From the NCBI RefSeq assembly GCF_004122035.1, contig NZ_SAXA01000004.1:124001-188000 (forward strand): a stretch of DNA of 64,000 nt. Reading direction: 5' to 3'. The stretch is from Ancylomarina salipaludis. GTDB taxonomy: Bacteria; Bacteroidota; Bacteroidia; Bacteroidales; Marinifilaceae. Made by a program: the position numbers and the translations under genes. A model generated the notes under the pieces. The model saw nothing but the letters and a program-made list of their open reading frames with translations, was not told the DNA's origin and did no database searches. Shown here piece by piece: positions 27,087 to 36,776 of the stretch (the first letter of the stretch is position 1; the number at the start of each line of letters is the position of its first letter).

Positions 27087-27896
27087 ATGATTGATAAAAT
27101 TGTTCTTGTTACTGGAGCATCATCCGGAATAGGGAAGGCTTTGGCTTTTGAATTTGCATCGCGCGGATCGAAATTGGTTTTAGCCGCTCGTAATATTGAA
27201 AAGCTAAAAGAGGTTGAGAAGACTTTAACAGAACAAGGGACTGAAGTTTTGTCTGTAAAAACTGATGTGAGCATAGAGAGTGACTGTCAGAATTTGATTT
27301 CAGAAGCGGTTGCTAAATTCGGACGGATTGATGTTCTAATTAATAATGCGGGTATTTCGATGCGTGCACTGTTTAAAGATTGTGAGCTCTCCGTTCTTAA
27401 AAACCTGATGGATGTCAATTTTTGGGGCACTGTTTATTGTACAAAGTATGCTATGCCTTATATTACGCAATCAAAAGGATCAGTGGTAGGGGTTATTTCT
27501 ATAGCCGGTTATGTGGGTTTGCCTGGTCGTACCGGTTATTCAGCTTCGAAATATGCCATTCGTGGATTTTTGGATACACTTCGGGTTGAAAACCTAAAGA
27601 CTGGTGTGCATGTTTTGGTGGCAGCTCCCGGCTTTACTGCTTCGAATGTTAGAAACGTAGCTTTAACGGCTGATGGCAGCTCTCAGGGCGAAACACCGCG
27701 CGACGAAGCTAAGATGATGACAGCCGAAGTTTGTGCCGCACATATTGCCAAAGCAGTCGTGAAACGCAAACGTGAGTTAATTCTTACCTTTGTAGAAGGT
27801 AAATTTACGGTTTGGTTGAAAAAATGGTTTCCTTCTCTGTTAGAGAAATTAACTTACAATCATATGGCTAAGGAGCCAAATTCAGGACTGGAATAA
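27087..27896 (+). CDS. SDR-family oxidoreductase
   Basis: A 269-residue short-chain dehydrogenase/reductase with the cofactor-binding motif VTGASSGIGKA at 7-17. LINNAGIS follows near 90, and the catalytic Ser-Tyr-Lys triad includes YSASKYA near 152-158. It belongs to the classical SDR group with a hydrophobic C-terminal stretch (VWLKKWFPSLLEKL), which suggests membrane association and a lipid-like substrate. The substrate cannot be read from sequence. The gene stands alone. Confidence 0.9.
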   Translation: MIDKIVLVTGASSGIGKALAFEFASRGSKLVLAARNIEKLKEVEKTLTEQGTEVLSVKTDVSIESDCQNLISEAVAKFGRIDVLINNAGISMRALFKDCELSVLKNLMDVNFWGTVYCTKYAMPYITQSKGSVVGVISIAGYVGLPGRTGYSASKYAIRGFLDTLRVENLKTGVHVLVAAPGFTASNVRNVALTADGSSQGETPRDEAKMMTAEVCAAHIAKAVVKRKRELILTFVEGKFTVWLKKWFPSLLEKLTYNHMAKEPNSGLE

Positions 27897-28004
27897 TTGA
27901 AATACTGAAGGTTTGATCGTTTTTCACACTTAATTGCAACAGGTGGCGATTTTTGATCAGCGATATTAATCCTCGAAAAATTTTATAGAATAAAAGGCAA
28001 GTAT

Positions 28005-28012
28005 TACATTTG
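28005..28012 (+). promoter_or_regulatory. Candidate -7 box for the YebC gene
   Basis: TACATTTG matches TAnnTTTG, 23 bases before the ATG at 28035. A T-rich segment occupies the -33 position. Confidence 0.5.
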
Positions 28013-28034
28013 CCCAAAATTATAATCATAAATC

Positions 28035-28742
28035 ATGGGAAGAGCATTTGAATTTAGAAAAGCACGCAAATTTAAGCGTTGGGATAAAATGGCTAAGACC
28101 TTTACCCGAATAGGAAAAGAAATTGTAATGGCTATTAAAGAAGGTGGCCCTGATCCAGTATCTAATTCTCGTCTTCGTGCAGTAATCCAAAATGCTAAGG
28201 CGGCCAACATGCCTAAGGAGAATGTTGAGCGTGCGATTAAGAAAGCGACTTCAAAAGACCAAAAAGACTATAAAGAGATTGTTTATGAAGGATATGCACC
28301 ACATGGTATTGCAGTATTGGTAGAAACAGCTACTGATAATCATATGCGTACGGTTGCTAATGTTCGTAGCTATTTTTCTAAAACAAAGGGTAGTCTTGGA
28401 ACAACAGGCAGTGTTGAGTTCATGTTCGAGCATAAGTGTCATTTCAAAATCGAAAATACAGGTCAGGATCTTGAAGAATTAGAACTTGAGGTGATCGATT
28501 TGGGAGTAGAAGATGTATTTGCTGAGGAAGATGGTATCATGTTATATGCTCCATTCGAAGAGTTTGGTAAGATACAGGCTTATCTTGAGGGAAGTGGTAT
28601 TACACCCCTAAGTTCCGGTTTCGAGCGTATTCCAATGGATACTAAAGAGCTAAGCGAAGAACAAATTGCTGATGTAGAGAAATTGCTTGATAAATTGGAA
28701 GAGGATGACGATGTACAACATGTTTTCCACAATATGGCTTAA
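28035..28742 (+). CDS. YebC/PmpR-family protein
   Basis: A 235-residue cytosolic protein with the conserved N-terminal GRAFEFRKARKFKRWDKMAK and the family segments NMPKENVERAIKKA and YEGYAPHGIAVLVE. Members were long annotated as transcriptional regulators; some act in translation, relieving ribosome stalls at proline-rich sequences. The start variant GRAFEFRK replaces the usual GHSKW and is the Bacteroidota form. It is a single gene with its own promoter box and terminator. Confidence 0.95.
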   Translation: MGRAFEFRKARKFKRWDKMAKTFTRIGKEIVMAIKEGGPDPVSNSRLRAVIQNAKAANMPKENVERAIKKATSKDQKDYKEIVYEGYAPHGIAVLVETATDNHMRTVANVRSYFSKTKGSLGTTGSVEFMFEHKCHFKIENTGQDLEELELEVIDLGVEDVFAEEDGIMLYAPFEEFGKIQAYLEGSGITPLSSGFERIPMDTKELSEEQIADVEKLLDKLEEDDDVQHVFHNMA

Positions 28743-28761
28743 GTTATAGATCGCTATACAA

Positions 28762-28795
28762 CAAAAAAGACCTTCACATGAAGGTCTTTTTTGTT
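28762..28795. terminator. Rho-independent terminator
   Basis: AAAAGACCTTC pairs perfectly with GAAGGTCTTTT around ACAT, with flanking A and T runs. It lies between the convergent YebC and YitT genes and can act in both directions. Confidence 0.9.
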
Positions 28796-28811
28796 TTTAA
28801 GAAATGCTGTG

Positions 28812-29822
28812 TTATTCCATTGTATCAGTAAGCGATTTGAAACCTTTACCTAAAATCTCATTCGTTTCCATAACGGTGATGAAAGCTTTGGGGTCGATAT
28901 GCTCAATAAAGTCTTTTAGAATAGACAATTCCCGGCGATTAACTACAATAAATATCATGTTTTTGTCTTCACCGTCATACATGCCTTGTCCTTTAAGATA
29001 GGTGCCGCTTCGTTTCATATCAACCACGACTTTATCCCGAATTTCTTCGGTTCTATCCGAGATGATAAATAAAGCTTTCTCAAATGTTGAGCCTTGAATG
29101 GTAATATCAATCACCCGACCTGAGATGTACAAAACAATTAAAGAGTAAAGGGGGATTTGCCAATCCATTTCGACATATAAACTGCATAGTATGATAATCA
29201 AATCTACGTAAATAATCATTTGTCCAAGAGGCAGGCTGGTGTATTTTGATAAGCTCATGCCAATGACGTCAGTACCTGTAGTGGTGGCTTTGGCTTTCAA
29301 GATTAATCCAAAACCAAAACCAATAAAAATACCCCCAAACACGCAGGATAGGAGAACGTCATCAACTAAAGGGATGATCCCCCACCATTTAGTTAAAAGA
29401 TCAATAAACAATGCACTAAGGAAAAAGCCGAAAAAGGTTTTGTATCCAAAACGAGGTCCCAATATTTTGATCCCTACCACAACCAAAACCATATTGATAA
29501 TTAAACCAGTCAGGCCAACTGGTATACCTCCCTCGTACTGACGAAACATTTCGTTTTGAAATGTCATAAAATGATAGGCGATATTGGAGAAAAAGCCTGA
29601 ATATTCGGAAGCATCTAAAACATTAAAGGGGCCGTGTGGAAACAAACCAATAGAAAGTTTGTGAACGATAATTCCAATACCGTTAGCACCTCCAGGGACT
29701 ATAAAATAGGGTGTAATAAAGAAGACATAGCCCATAGCCAGAATAAGAGCCCCTGCCACAAGCAGGACATAATTATAAAACCATTTGCCAGAGAAAAGTT
29801 TGTCGTGTTGAATAAATGCCAT
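28812..29822 (-). CDS. YitT-family membrane protein
   Basis: A 336-residue integral membrane protein with about six hydrophobic helices, followed by a C-terminal soluble DUF2179 domain at about 245-330 (SDRTEEIRDKVVVDMKRSGTYL). The motif YFIVPGGANGIGII near 33 is typical of the YitT/DUF161 family, whose function is unknown, possibly transport. It is monocistronic and converges on the YebC gene. Confidence 0.9.
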   Translation of the reverse strand: MAFIQHDKLFSGKWFYNYVLLVAGALILAMGYVFFITPYFIVPGGANGIGIIVHKLSIGLFPHGPFNVLDASEYSGFFSNIAYHFMTFQNEMFRQYEGGIPVGLTGLIINMVLVVVGIKILGPRFGYKTFFGFFLSALFIDLLTKWWGIIPLVDDVLLSCVFGGIFIGFGFGLILKAKATTTGTDVIGMSLSKYTSLPLGQMIIYVDLIIILCSLYVEMDWQIPLYSLIVLYISGRVIDITIQGSTFEKALFIISDRTEEIRDKVVVDMKRSGTYLKGQGMYDGEDKNMIFIVVNRRELSILKDFIEHIDPKAFITVMETNEILGKGFKSLTDTME

Positions 29823-29965
29823 GAAAGAGTTTGATTTTTAAGTTGTAAGCTGAGCATGTGCACCCGTTTGCAGTCTACTCACTACAAAGCAAATAAGAAT
29901 TTTCTAAATAACAGATATTAAACCCGTGAAATTTAAATTTATCTTATGGCAGGAAAGTATTAAGC

Positions 29966-30013
29966 AAAAAAAATCTGTGAACCGAAGCCTGATTGACTTT
30001 CAAATTCACAGAT
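29966..30013 (-). terminator. Terminator of the 809-codon barrel gene
   Basis: AATCTGTGAA and TTCACAGAT arms are separated by about 25 bases. On the minus strand the right side is followed by a run of seven T. It lies just after the barrel gene stop at 30036. Confidence 0.7.
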
Positions 30014-30035
30014 GATATTTTTTTGATAGAAAATT

Positions 30036-32441
30036 CTACATGTTGCCAATATCAGTACTTTTCACTCTTTTGACACTTTTATAATTGTTTATCTTATAAC
30101 TTAAACTGAGTTTAAAGGTGGGAGCATCTCTATCGAAATTGTTAACCAAGCTGTAATCATTATTGTAATATGATTTGCTTAAATCAGCCGTATTGAAGAC
30201 ATCTGTCACAATAAAGCTTGCAGATAGTTTTCTTTTGAAGAAACTGTGTTTTAATGACATTGTTGTTACAAAGGAGTCGTCTTGTTCTCCCTGTGCCCAC
30301 TTTGTTTTCGAATTATATTTTAAGTTTAGCTCAAATTGAGTCAGCTTACTTAATTTGAATCTGGAAACACTTATTATTTTCCAATTGTTGCTGGATGTAG
30401 AAAATTTATGTTTTTCAGTGCTTCCTGAATCAGCACTATCAGTGTAGTCTCCATCAATTTTGTAATGAGAAAAGTCGACTGACATTAAGTAACGCCACCA
30501 TTTTGAAATTGATATGTTTGTGAAAGCTTCCAGCCCCAAACCATGATCTGTACCTACATTTTGATAACTACTGATGATCACATCGGGGTTAATTGCTGAA
30601 AGGGTTTTAATTCGTTCAATTTTATCCTCGTTTGATCTGTAATAAGATGTCAATGAAAAGCTATGCTTTCCAATTTTTGTATTGTATTGTAATTCAAATG
30701 AATTTGTCAATTCAGGATTGAGTTCAGGATTACCAATTGTTCTATTATAAACATCATTCCAGATTTGAAATCCTTCTAGTTGACCGCTTGAAGGACGATT
30801 GATACGTCTGGAATAGCTAGCGGATATTTTACTGACCTTACTTATGCTCATTTGAGAGTGAAATGAAGGGAATAGATCCCAACGATTAAGATCAGACTTG
30901 TTACCATCATATTTGATTTCTCTGTTGAGATGTTCAGCTCTTAATCCAACTTGATAGCTAATTTTATTTAATTTCCCCGAATAGGTCGTATACAAGCTTT
31001 GTATTGTTTTTTTATAATCAGATGGTTTGCTAAAGTTTGGTTTTATACTTGTATTTTCCACAAACGAACGATCTCTATTAAAGTCGAAAGATAGGTATTG
31101 GTATCCCGCTTCAAACTTTCCGTTCCCAGCTAATGGCAGAGTGTAGTCTGATGAAATTACAATCCCTTTGGCATCTTCTTCAATAGATGAAAGATATGTG
31201 TTGTTTTCAGTTTCCGATTGGTTCTCGTTAGTTATAGATTTGTCAAATGTTTTGCCAGAATAATCAATTAAAGTATTAAGTTGATGACCTTTTTTATTGA
31301 ATTTACGAAGATAGGTAAGGGTTGCTACATAATAATTCAATTCATCATTAGTGGCTTCCTTACTATTGTCAATTAAGATATTGTCTTGCGTTTCATATTT
31401 TTCATAAGTCAACTTATCTAATTTATCCATTGTGGAATGACCAATTTCAGCAGTGATGCTAAATAAATTTAGACTATCGATCTCAAAATCATACGCAGAA
31501 GATATCTTATGACTCTTGTCTTTAGAATCTAGTTTACCAAAAGCATTCAAATACGATTGAGGTCCAGAGAATATAGTTTTGAAGTTTTCTCTTTTCCCAC
31601 CATAAGCCCGAACATTATAATTTGCCCCAAGGTAAAAGTTGCTCTTTTTCTTTTTAAAATTAAACATACCTGTACTGGCAAAATTTTCATGACTTCCAGG
31701 ACTTAGGTTTAGAAAACCACTGGCCCCTTTAAAACTGACTTTTTTACTAATGATATTGATAATACCAGCACCACCTTCAGCTTCATATTTTGCCGAAGGG
31801 TTGGTGATGATTTCAATATTCTCAATCTGACTGGTTGGAATTTGGCTTAATATTTCCTGAGCGCTTCTTACGCTAGGTCTGCCATCAAGCAAAACTGTAA
31901 AATCTGTACTCCCTCTTAGGCTAACATTACCATTCACATCAACACTTACCGAAGGTACAGTTTCTAATACATTTATAGCTGTACCACCTTCAGCAGATAG
32001 TTGGTTACTTACAGGTACAATTTTTTTGTCAATTTGATAATCTATTGCGTCTTTATCTGAATTAACAACAATTTCTTGAAGTGCTTTGGTCGAAAGGTCA
32101 AGTTTTATGTCATTGAGTTTATTCTCTCGTTTATACGATCGGATGGCGATATCCGAAACGATTTTTTTTTCATAACCAATAAAAGATACTTCGATATAAT
32201 AGTTTCCTGCTCTTAGTTTTTTGATTTCGAAAAATCCGTCTTTATTTGTGATTGTACCATCGATTAATTTTGAATCATCCTGTGTAAATACTGAGACCGT
32301 AGCATATTCGATTGATGCATTAGATTTCATGTCTTTTATGTACCCATTTATAACTCCAAACTTTTCAGTATTGGTGGTTTTAGTAGCAAAAATTGGATAA
32401 GTAGATAGTAAAATAATAAATAGAAAAATGAGGCGTTTCAT
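30036..32441 (-). CDS. TonB-dependent-receptor-like outer-membrane beta-barrel protein
   Basis: An 801-residue outer-membrane protein. I chose the Met that begins MKRLIFLFIILLSTYPIFA, a typical signal peptide. An ATG eight codons earlier (32465) is possible but adds a polar extension. A carboxypeptidase-like domain (about 30-115) is followed by a plug (VLETVPSVSVD, VLLDGRPSVRS, IEIITNPSAKYEA) and a beta-barrel ending in a Tyr/Asn-rich strand. It is paralogous in layout to the 783-residue protein. The ligand is unknown. A TATATTTG box lies about 80 bases upstream. Confidence 0.87.
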   Translation of the reverse strand: MKRLIFLFIILLSTYPIFATKTTNTEKFGVINGYIKDMKSNASIEYATVSVFTQDDSKLIDGTITNKDGFFEIKKLRAGNYYIEVSFIGYEKKIVSDIAIRSYKRENKLNDIKLDLSTKALQEIVVNSDKDAIDYQIDKKIVPVSNQLSAEGGTAINVLETVPSVSVDVNGNVSLRGSTDFTVLLDGRPSVRSAQEILSQIPTSQIENIEIITNPSAKYEAEGGAGIINIISKKVSFKGASGFLNLSPGSHENFASTGMFNFKKKKSNFYLGANYNVRAYGGKRENFKTIFSGPQSYLNAFGKLDSKDKSHKISSAYDFEIDSLNLFSITAEIGHSTMDKLDKLTYEKYETQDNILIDNSKEATNDELNYYVATLTYLRKFNKKGHQLNTLIDYSGKTFDKSITNENQSETENNTYLSSIEEDAKGIVISSDYTLPLAGNGKFEAGYQYLSFDFNRDRSFVENTSIKPNFSKPSDYKKTIQSLYTTYSGKLNKISYQVGLRAEHLNREIKYDGNKSDLNRWDLFPSFHSQMSISKVSKISASYSRRINRPSSGQLEGFQIWNDVYNRTIGNPELNPELTNSFELQYNTKIGKHSFSLTSYYRSNEDKIERIKTLSAINPDVIISSYQNVGTDHGLGLEAFTNISISKWWRYLMSVDFSHYKIDGDYTDSADSGSTEKHKFSTSSNNWKIISVSRFKLSKLTQFELNLKYNSKTKWAQGEQDDSFVTTMSLKHSFFKRKLSASFIVTDVFNTADLSKSYYNNDYSLVNNFDRDAPTFKLSLSYKINNYKSVKRVKSTDIGNM

Positions 32442-32522
32442 AGATGTTGAGATTGACGAATGCATAAAAAGTTTATGCTAATTGGTATTTAAGTTAGTTA
32501 AGGGTTTAAAATTTGGTCAGTA

Positions 32523-32530
32523 CAAATATA
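32523..32530 (-). promoter_or_regulatory. Candidate -7 box for the 801-residue barrel gene
   Basis: TATATTTG on the minus strand matches TAnnTTTG and lies about 80 bases before the chosen ATG. No clear -33 box is visible. Confidence 0.4.
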
Positions 32531-32615
32531 AGCTTGTTTTTCTTTAAACCTAATTACCGGCTTGTGTTTTTTTACATAAAACCCAATTACTATTGACGAT
32601 AATGATTCGCATACG

Positions 32616-32649
32616 AAAACAGGCTATTCTCAATAAAGAGAATAGCCTG
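32616..32649 (-). terminator. Terminator of purC
   Basis: A perfect 12-bp stem (CAGGCTATTCTC with GAGAATAGCCTG) around a six-base loop is followed on the minus strand by TTTTCG. It lies about 25 bases after the purC stop. Confidence 0.87.
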
Positions 32650-32672
32650 ATAAAACTGTTATTGTTGAAGAA

Positions 32673-33620
32673 TTAGATTTCTTTCAAACAAGATGCAATT
32701 CCATTTTCAATTCGAGTGTTAATATTAGTTGTATCAGCTTTTACAAATTTTTCGCCAATAATTTGTTCATAAAGCTCTATATAACGTTCAGAGATTTGCT
32801 TGATACGATCTTCGTTCATTTCAGGGATTTCTTGCCCGTCTTTACCCTGGAAACCATTTTCCATTAACCATTCACGAACAAATTCTTTAGAAAGTTGTTT
32901 TTGAGGTTCGTTTCGGTCAATTTTTTCCTGGTAACCTTCAGCATAAAAGTAGCGTGATGAATCTGGAGTGTGAATTTCATCAATTAGATAGATTTGACCG
33001 TCTTTTTTACCAAATTCATATTTAGTATCAACCAAAATCAAGCCTTTCTCTGCAGCAATCTCAGTACCTCTTTGGAAAAGGGCATGGGTATAGGCTTCAA
33101 GTTTTTCGTAATCTTCCTGACTCACGATTCCTTGAGCCAAAATATCTTCTCTTGAGATATCCTCGTCGTGGCCTTCATGTGCTTTAGTTGTAGGTGTGAT
33201 GATAGGTTTCTCAAATTTTTGATTCTCAACCATACCTTCAGGAAGTGGTACACCACAAAGGGAACGTTTTCCTGATTTATATTCTCTCCAGGCATGACCG
33301 GTTAAGTAGCCGCGAATCACCATTTCAACCATGAAAGGCTCTGCAAGGTGTCCAACTGTTACCATTGGATCCGGAGTTGCGATCTTCCAGTTAGGCACAA
33401 TATCAGCAGTTGCATCCAGAAACTTGGCCGCAATTTGATTTAAAACCTGTCCTTTAAAAGGAATGCCTTTGGGTAGAACCACATCAAATGCTGAAATTCT
33501 ATCAGACACAACCATGGCAAGGTACTCATCGTTGATATTATATACGTCACGAACTTTTCCTACGTATAAATTCTTTTGATTTGGAAAGTTGAAATCTGTT
33601 TTTACAATTGCTTCGTTCAT
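32673..33620 (-). CDS. purC: SAICAR synthase
   Basis: A 315-residue ATP-dependent ligase. It joins aspartate to CAIR to form SAICAR in purine synthesis. Motifs are [33 protein letters not shown] and [14 protein letters not shown]. The length matches the longer (about 310-residue) type rather than the 240-residue bacterial form. It is cytosolic. It is transcribed alone, with a strong terminator behind it; the PhoH-like gene starts upstream on the same strand. Confidence 0.97.
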   Translation of the reverse strand: MNEAIVKTDFNFPNQKNLYVGKVRDVYNINDEYLAMVVSDRISAFDVVLPKGIPFKGQVLNQIAAKFLDATADIVPNWKIATPDPMVTVGHLAEPFMVEMVIRGYLTGHAWREYKSGKRSLCGVPLPEGMVENQKFEKPIITPTTKAHEGHDEDISREDILAQGIVSQEDYEKLEAYTHALFQRGTEIAAEKGLILVDTKYEFGKKDGQIYLIDEIHTPDSSRYFYAEGYQEKIDRNEPQKQLSKEFVREWLMENGFQGKDGQEIPEMNEDRIKQISERYIELYEQIIGEKFVKADTTNINTRIENGIASCLKEI

Positions 33621-33707
33621 CTTTACAGATTGATTTATAATTTAATAAAATGGTAATTTTTTAATTAAATAGGTGCGCTTGCTCCTTTGCTTGCAAATTT
33701 AAAAGAT

Positions 33708-34682
33708 TTATTCCTCTTTTTTCCACTTTTTTGCTTCGTTTTCTTCATCAATTTCGTAGGCACTTACAATTTTCTTAACCAAGGGATGTCTGACAATGTC
33801 TGACTTATCAAACTCGACCATAGCAATGCCTTTGATACCCTTTAAAATATGGAAAGCTTGTACCAAGCCCGATTGTTGCTTTTTAGGTAAATCAATTTGG
33901 GTAATATCACCTGTAATCATGAATTTTCCACTTGTTCCCATTCGTGTCAGAAACATCTTAAGCTGTTTACTGGTTGTGTTTTGTGCTTCATCCAATATCA
34001 CAAAAGCATCATTGAGCGTTCGCCCGCGCATATAGGCCAGTGGGGCAATCTGAATGACTTCAGCTTCCAAATAGCCAGCCAGCTTTCTGGGGGGGATCAT
34101 ATCCAGAAGAGCATCATAGAGGGGTTGCAAATAGGGATCAATCTTTTCTTTTAAATCACCAGGAAGAAAGCCCAGATTTTCTCCTGCTTCTACAGCTGGA
34201 CGACTAAGGATAATTCGTTTGACTTCGTTGTTGCGAAGAGCCTTTACGGCTATAGCAACTGCTGTATAGGTTTTTCCGGACCCTGCTGGACCAATAGCAA
34301 AAACCATATCGTTCTTTTTCGATTTTTCAACCAATTTTCGTTGGTTGGGTGTTCTGGAACGGATTATCTTACCATTATTCCCAAAAAGAATCAGGTTTTT
34401 AGGATCATCAGGATTTTCAATTTCTTTAGTGTTTTCGAGTACAATTCGTTTTAGATTTGCAGCTGTTAAAACATTATACTGGTTGTAATGCTGGAGGATG
34501 AGATTAATTTTGTTTTCAAACAGGTTCAGAGTTTTGATTTCACCTTTTACAATAAGTTCATTTCCTCTTCCTACAATCTGTAGTTTGGGAAATAATTCTT
34601 TAAGTATATCAAGTTTACTATTGTTTATACCATAAAAGTCCAGCGGATCGATTGAGCCTATAGATATTATTCTTTCTATCAT
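33708..34682 (-). CDS. PhoH-like ATPase
   Basis: A 324-residue cytosolic P-loop protein. An N-terminal KH-like segment (about 15-75) is followed by the PhoH ATPase domain, with Walker A GPAGSGKTY near 132 and Walker B AFVILDEAQN near 232. PhoH2-like relatives are ATPases linked to RNA metabolism and ribosome maturation near ybeY; the exact role here is uncertain. It lies 87 bases from purC on the same strand. Confidence 0.94.
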   Translation of the reverse strand: MIERIISIGSIDPLDFYGINNSKLDILKELFPKLQIVGRGNELIVKGEIKTLNLFENKINLILQHYNQYNVLTAANLKRIVLENTKEIENPDDPKNLILFGNNGKIIRSRTPNQRKLVEKSKKNDMVFAIGPAGSGKTYTAVAIAVKALRNNEVKRIILSRPAVEAGENLGFLPGDLKEKIDPYLQPLYDALLDMIPPRKLAGYLEAEVIQIAPLAYMRGRTLNDAFVILDEAQNTTSKQLKMFLTRMGTSGKFMITGDITQIDLPKKQQSGLVQAFHILKGIKGIAMVEFDKSDIVRHPLVKKIVSAYEIDEENEAKKWKKEE

Positions 34683-34853
34683 AAATTTTGTTCGATATTT
34701 ATTACTTTTGAGCTTACAAATTAGTTATTTTTTTTCGATTGAATCAGATTTTATCCATTAGCATTTGTAGGCTTTCTTTAAATTCCTGACTGATAAGCAG
34801 GCACTGTTTATTCATGGAATGAAAAACGAAGCTTTAAGAAAAGGGTTTTATTC

Positions 34854-35642
34854 ATGGGAGTTATTACGATATGCAGCGACTGGAATGATCGCGATTATTA
34901 TTTGGGTGCATTAAAAGGACGTTTGTTGTCGCTTTGTGAGGGGGTTCAAATTGTTGATTTAGGTCAGAATATCGAATTATATAATATTTCACAGGCTGCT
35001 TTCATTGTAAAAAATGCCTATCATTATTATCCGGAAGGTAGTATTCATATTATTACAGTCAATTCAGAAGAAGGAGCTGAGCAGCCACATGTGGTGGTGA
35101 AGAATAATGGGCATTATTTTATTGGAACGGATAATGGCATTTTTAATTTAATGTTTAGAGATTTGCCGGATGAAATTATTCAATTAAAGGCTGATGTGAC
35201 AGATATTCATCTTTTGAATTTTCCGGAATTGGCCATTTTTGCTCCTGCTGCGGCTCATCTTTATAATAAGAAACCATTATCTAAGTTGGGTAAAAAGACC
35301 AAAACGCTTTATAATATGGTTCCTATTCGGGCATTGATTCAGCAAGATACGATGACAGGGAAGGTGATTTATATAGACTCATATAGCAATGCAGTTGTAA
35401 ATATTTCAAAAGATCGTTTTTATTCAAGTTTGGAAGGCCGTGATTTTGAAATACTGGTTCAGAGTAACCAACATTTAATCACGAAAATAAGTCAGCGTTA
35501 CAGCGATGTGCCTGAGGGTGATATTCTGGCAATATTTAATTCGGCGGGCATGCTGGAGATCGCAATGAATAAAGGGGAGCTGTCTAAATTATTGCAGATA
35601 GATACAAATTCAGATATTAGAGTTAAATTTCATGATCGTTAG
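34854..35642 (+). CDS. SAM hydroxide adenosyltransferase (DUF62 family)
   Basis: A 262-residue cytosolic protein of the SAM hydrolase/fluorinase superfamily. The family converts S-adenosylmethionine plus hydroxide to adenosine and methionine. The N-terminal MGVITICSDWNDRDYYLGALKG and FIGTDNGIF are the recognisable SAM-site segments, and YIDSYSNAVVNI marks the C-terminal barrel. The physiological reason for destroying SAM is not known. Its end overlaps the next gene by 11 bases, so the two are translationally coupled. Confidence 0.88.
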   Translation: MGVITICSDWNDRDYYLGALKGRLLSLCEGVQIVDLGQNIELYNISQAAFIVKNAYHYYPEGSIHIITVNSEEGAEQPHVVVKNNGHYFIGTDNGIFNLMFRDLPDEIIQLKADVTDIHLLNFPELAIFAPAAAHLYNKKPLSKLGKKTKTLYNMVPIRALIQQDTMTGKVIYIDSYSNAVVNISKDRFYSSLEGRDFEILVQSNQHLITKISQRYSDVPEGDILAIFNSAGMLEIAMNKGELSKLLQIDTNSDIRVKFHDR

Positions 35643-35913
35643 ATTTGTTAAATTAGAAATACAAAATCAGCACATTGCTGATTTCAAGGCATTGACAGCA
35701 GGGGAGAAAGAAGAAATTGTGGCTTTTGAAGGTTGCTCTTTTCTTGAAATTTTGCAGGATGTGAATAATAAGAATCTTTTTTTCTCTCATAGTCATTGGC
35801 AGTCAGAAGATGCTCTGAATAAATACAGAGAATCAGATTTTTTTAGAGGGAACTGGACACAGGTGAAACAATGGTTTGCCGCAAAACCTGAGGCCTGGAG
35901 TCTGGAGAGATAG
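35632..35913 (+). CDS. Antibiotic-biosynthesis-monooxygenase-like (ABM) protein
   Basis: A 93-residue dimeric alpha-beta barrel protein of the ABM fold. The start MIVRFVKLEIQNQHIADFK and the segment NLFFSHSHWQSEDALNKYR are typical. Members include quinol monooxygenases and haem-degrading enzymes, but many have no known activity. It overlaps the SAM hydroxide adenosyltransferase gene by 11 bases and precedes mazG by 30 bases, which suggests a three-gene operon. Confidence 0.85.
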   Translation: MIVRFVKLEIQNQHIADFKALTAGEKEEIVAFEGCSFLEILQDVNNKNLFFSHSHWQSEDALNKYRESDFFRGNWTQVKQWFAAKPEAWSLER

Positions 35914-35943
35914 AAATAACAGAATGTTATAAAACTAGAAAGA

Positions 35944-36717
35944 ATGAATGAGAATTTAAAAGCTTTTGAAGAGCTACTACATATTATGGATGAACTGCGT
36001 TTGAAATGCCCCTGGGATAAAAAACAAACGCTGGAAAGCCTGCGAACATTAACCATTGAGGAGACTTACGAATTGGCTGATGCCATTTTAAAAGATGATA
36101 AGCAGGAGATTAAGAAGGAGTTGGGTGACTTGCTGTTGCATATTGTTTTTTATGCCAAAATTGGATCAGAGACTAATGATTTCAATATTGCTGATGTATG
36201 TAAAGGCATTAGTGAGAAGTTGATTTATCGCCATCCACATATTTTTTCAGATGTGCAGGTTGCCGATGCCCGCGAGGTGGAAGAGAACTGGGAACAATTA
36301 AAACTAAAGGAAAAAGGCGGTAACGGAACGGTTTTAGAAGGTGTTCCACAATCGTTACCTGCAATGGTAAAGGCCAATCGTATTCAGGATAAAGTCAGAG
36401 GTGTTGGTTTTGATTGGGAAGAAAAAGAACAGGTATGGGATAAGGTGAAGGAAGAGATTTCGGAACTTGAGGTTGAAATTAAGGCTGGTAATCAGGATAA
36501 GATTGAGCAGGAATTTGGTGATCTGTTCTTTTCACTCATCAATACGGCTCGTTTGTATGGGGTGAATCCGGAAAATGCTTTAGAACGAACAAATAGTAAA
36601 TTTATAAAACGATTCAATTATTTAGAGAGTCAAACCATCAGTCAGGGCCGTAATCTAAAGGAAATGAGTTTAGAGGAAATGGATGTGATTTGGGAAGAAG
36701 CCAAGCAGTTCGACTAA
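35944..36717 (+). CDS. mazG: Nucleoside triphosphate pyrophosphohydrolase
   Basis: A 257-residue all-helical NTP pyrophosphohydrolase with two MazG domains. It hydrolyses non-canonical or excess NTPs to NMP and PPi. The metal-binding EExxE-type pattern appears at EETYELADAI (about 40) and EFGDLFFSLINTARL near 195. The segments LRLKCPWDKKQTLESL and YRHPHIFSD are strongly conserved. It closes the SAM hydrolase-ABM-MazG gene group on the plus strand. Confidence 0.96.
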   Translation: MNENLKAFEELLHIMDELRLKCPWDKKQTLESLRTLTIEETYELADAILKDDKQEIKKELGDLLLHIVFYAKIGSETNDFNIADVCKGISEKLIYRHPHIFSDVQVADAREVEENWEQLKLKEKGGNGTVLEGVPQSLPAMVKANRIQDKVRGVGFDWEEKEQVWDKVKEEISELEVEIKAGNQDKIEQEFGDLFFSLINTARLYGVNPENALERTNSKFIKRFNYLESQTISQGRNLKEMSLEEMDVIWEEAKQFD

Positions 36718-36776
36718 TAATACATTTTGATTTTAAATTAATTACACTTTAAGCCAAAGCGACGCCTTATTATTCT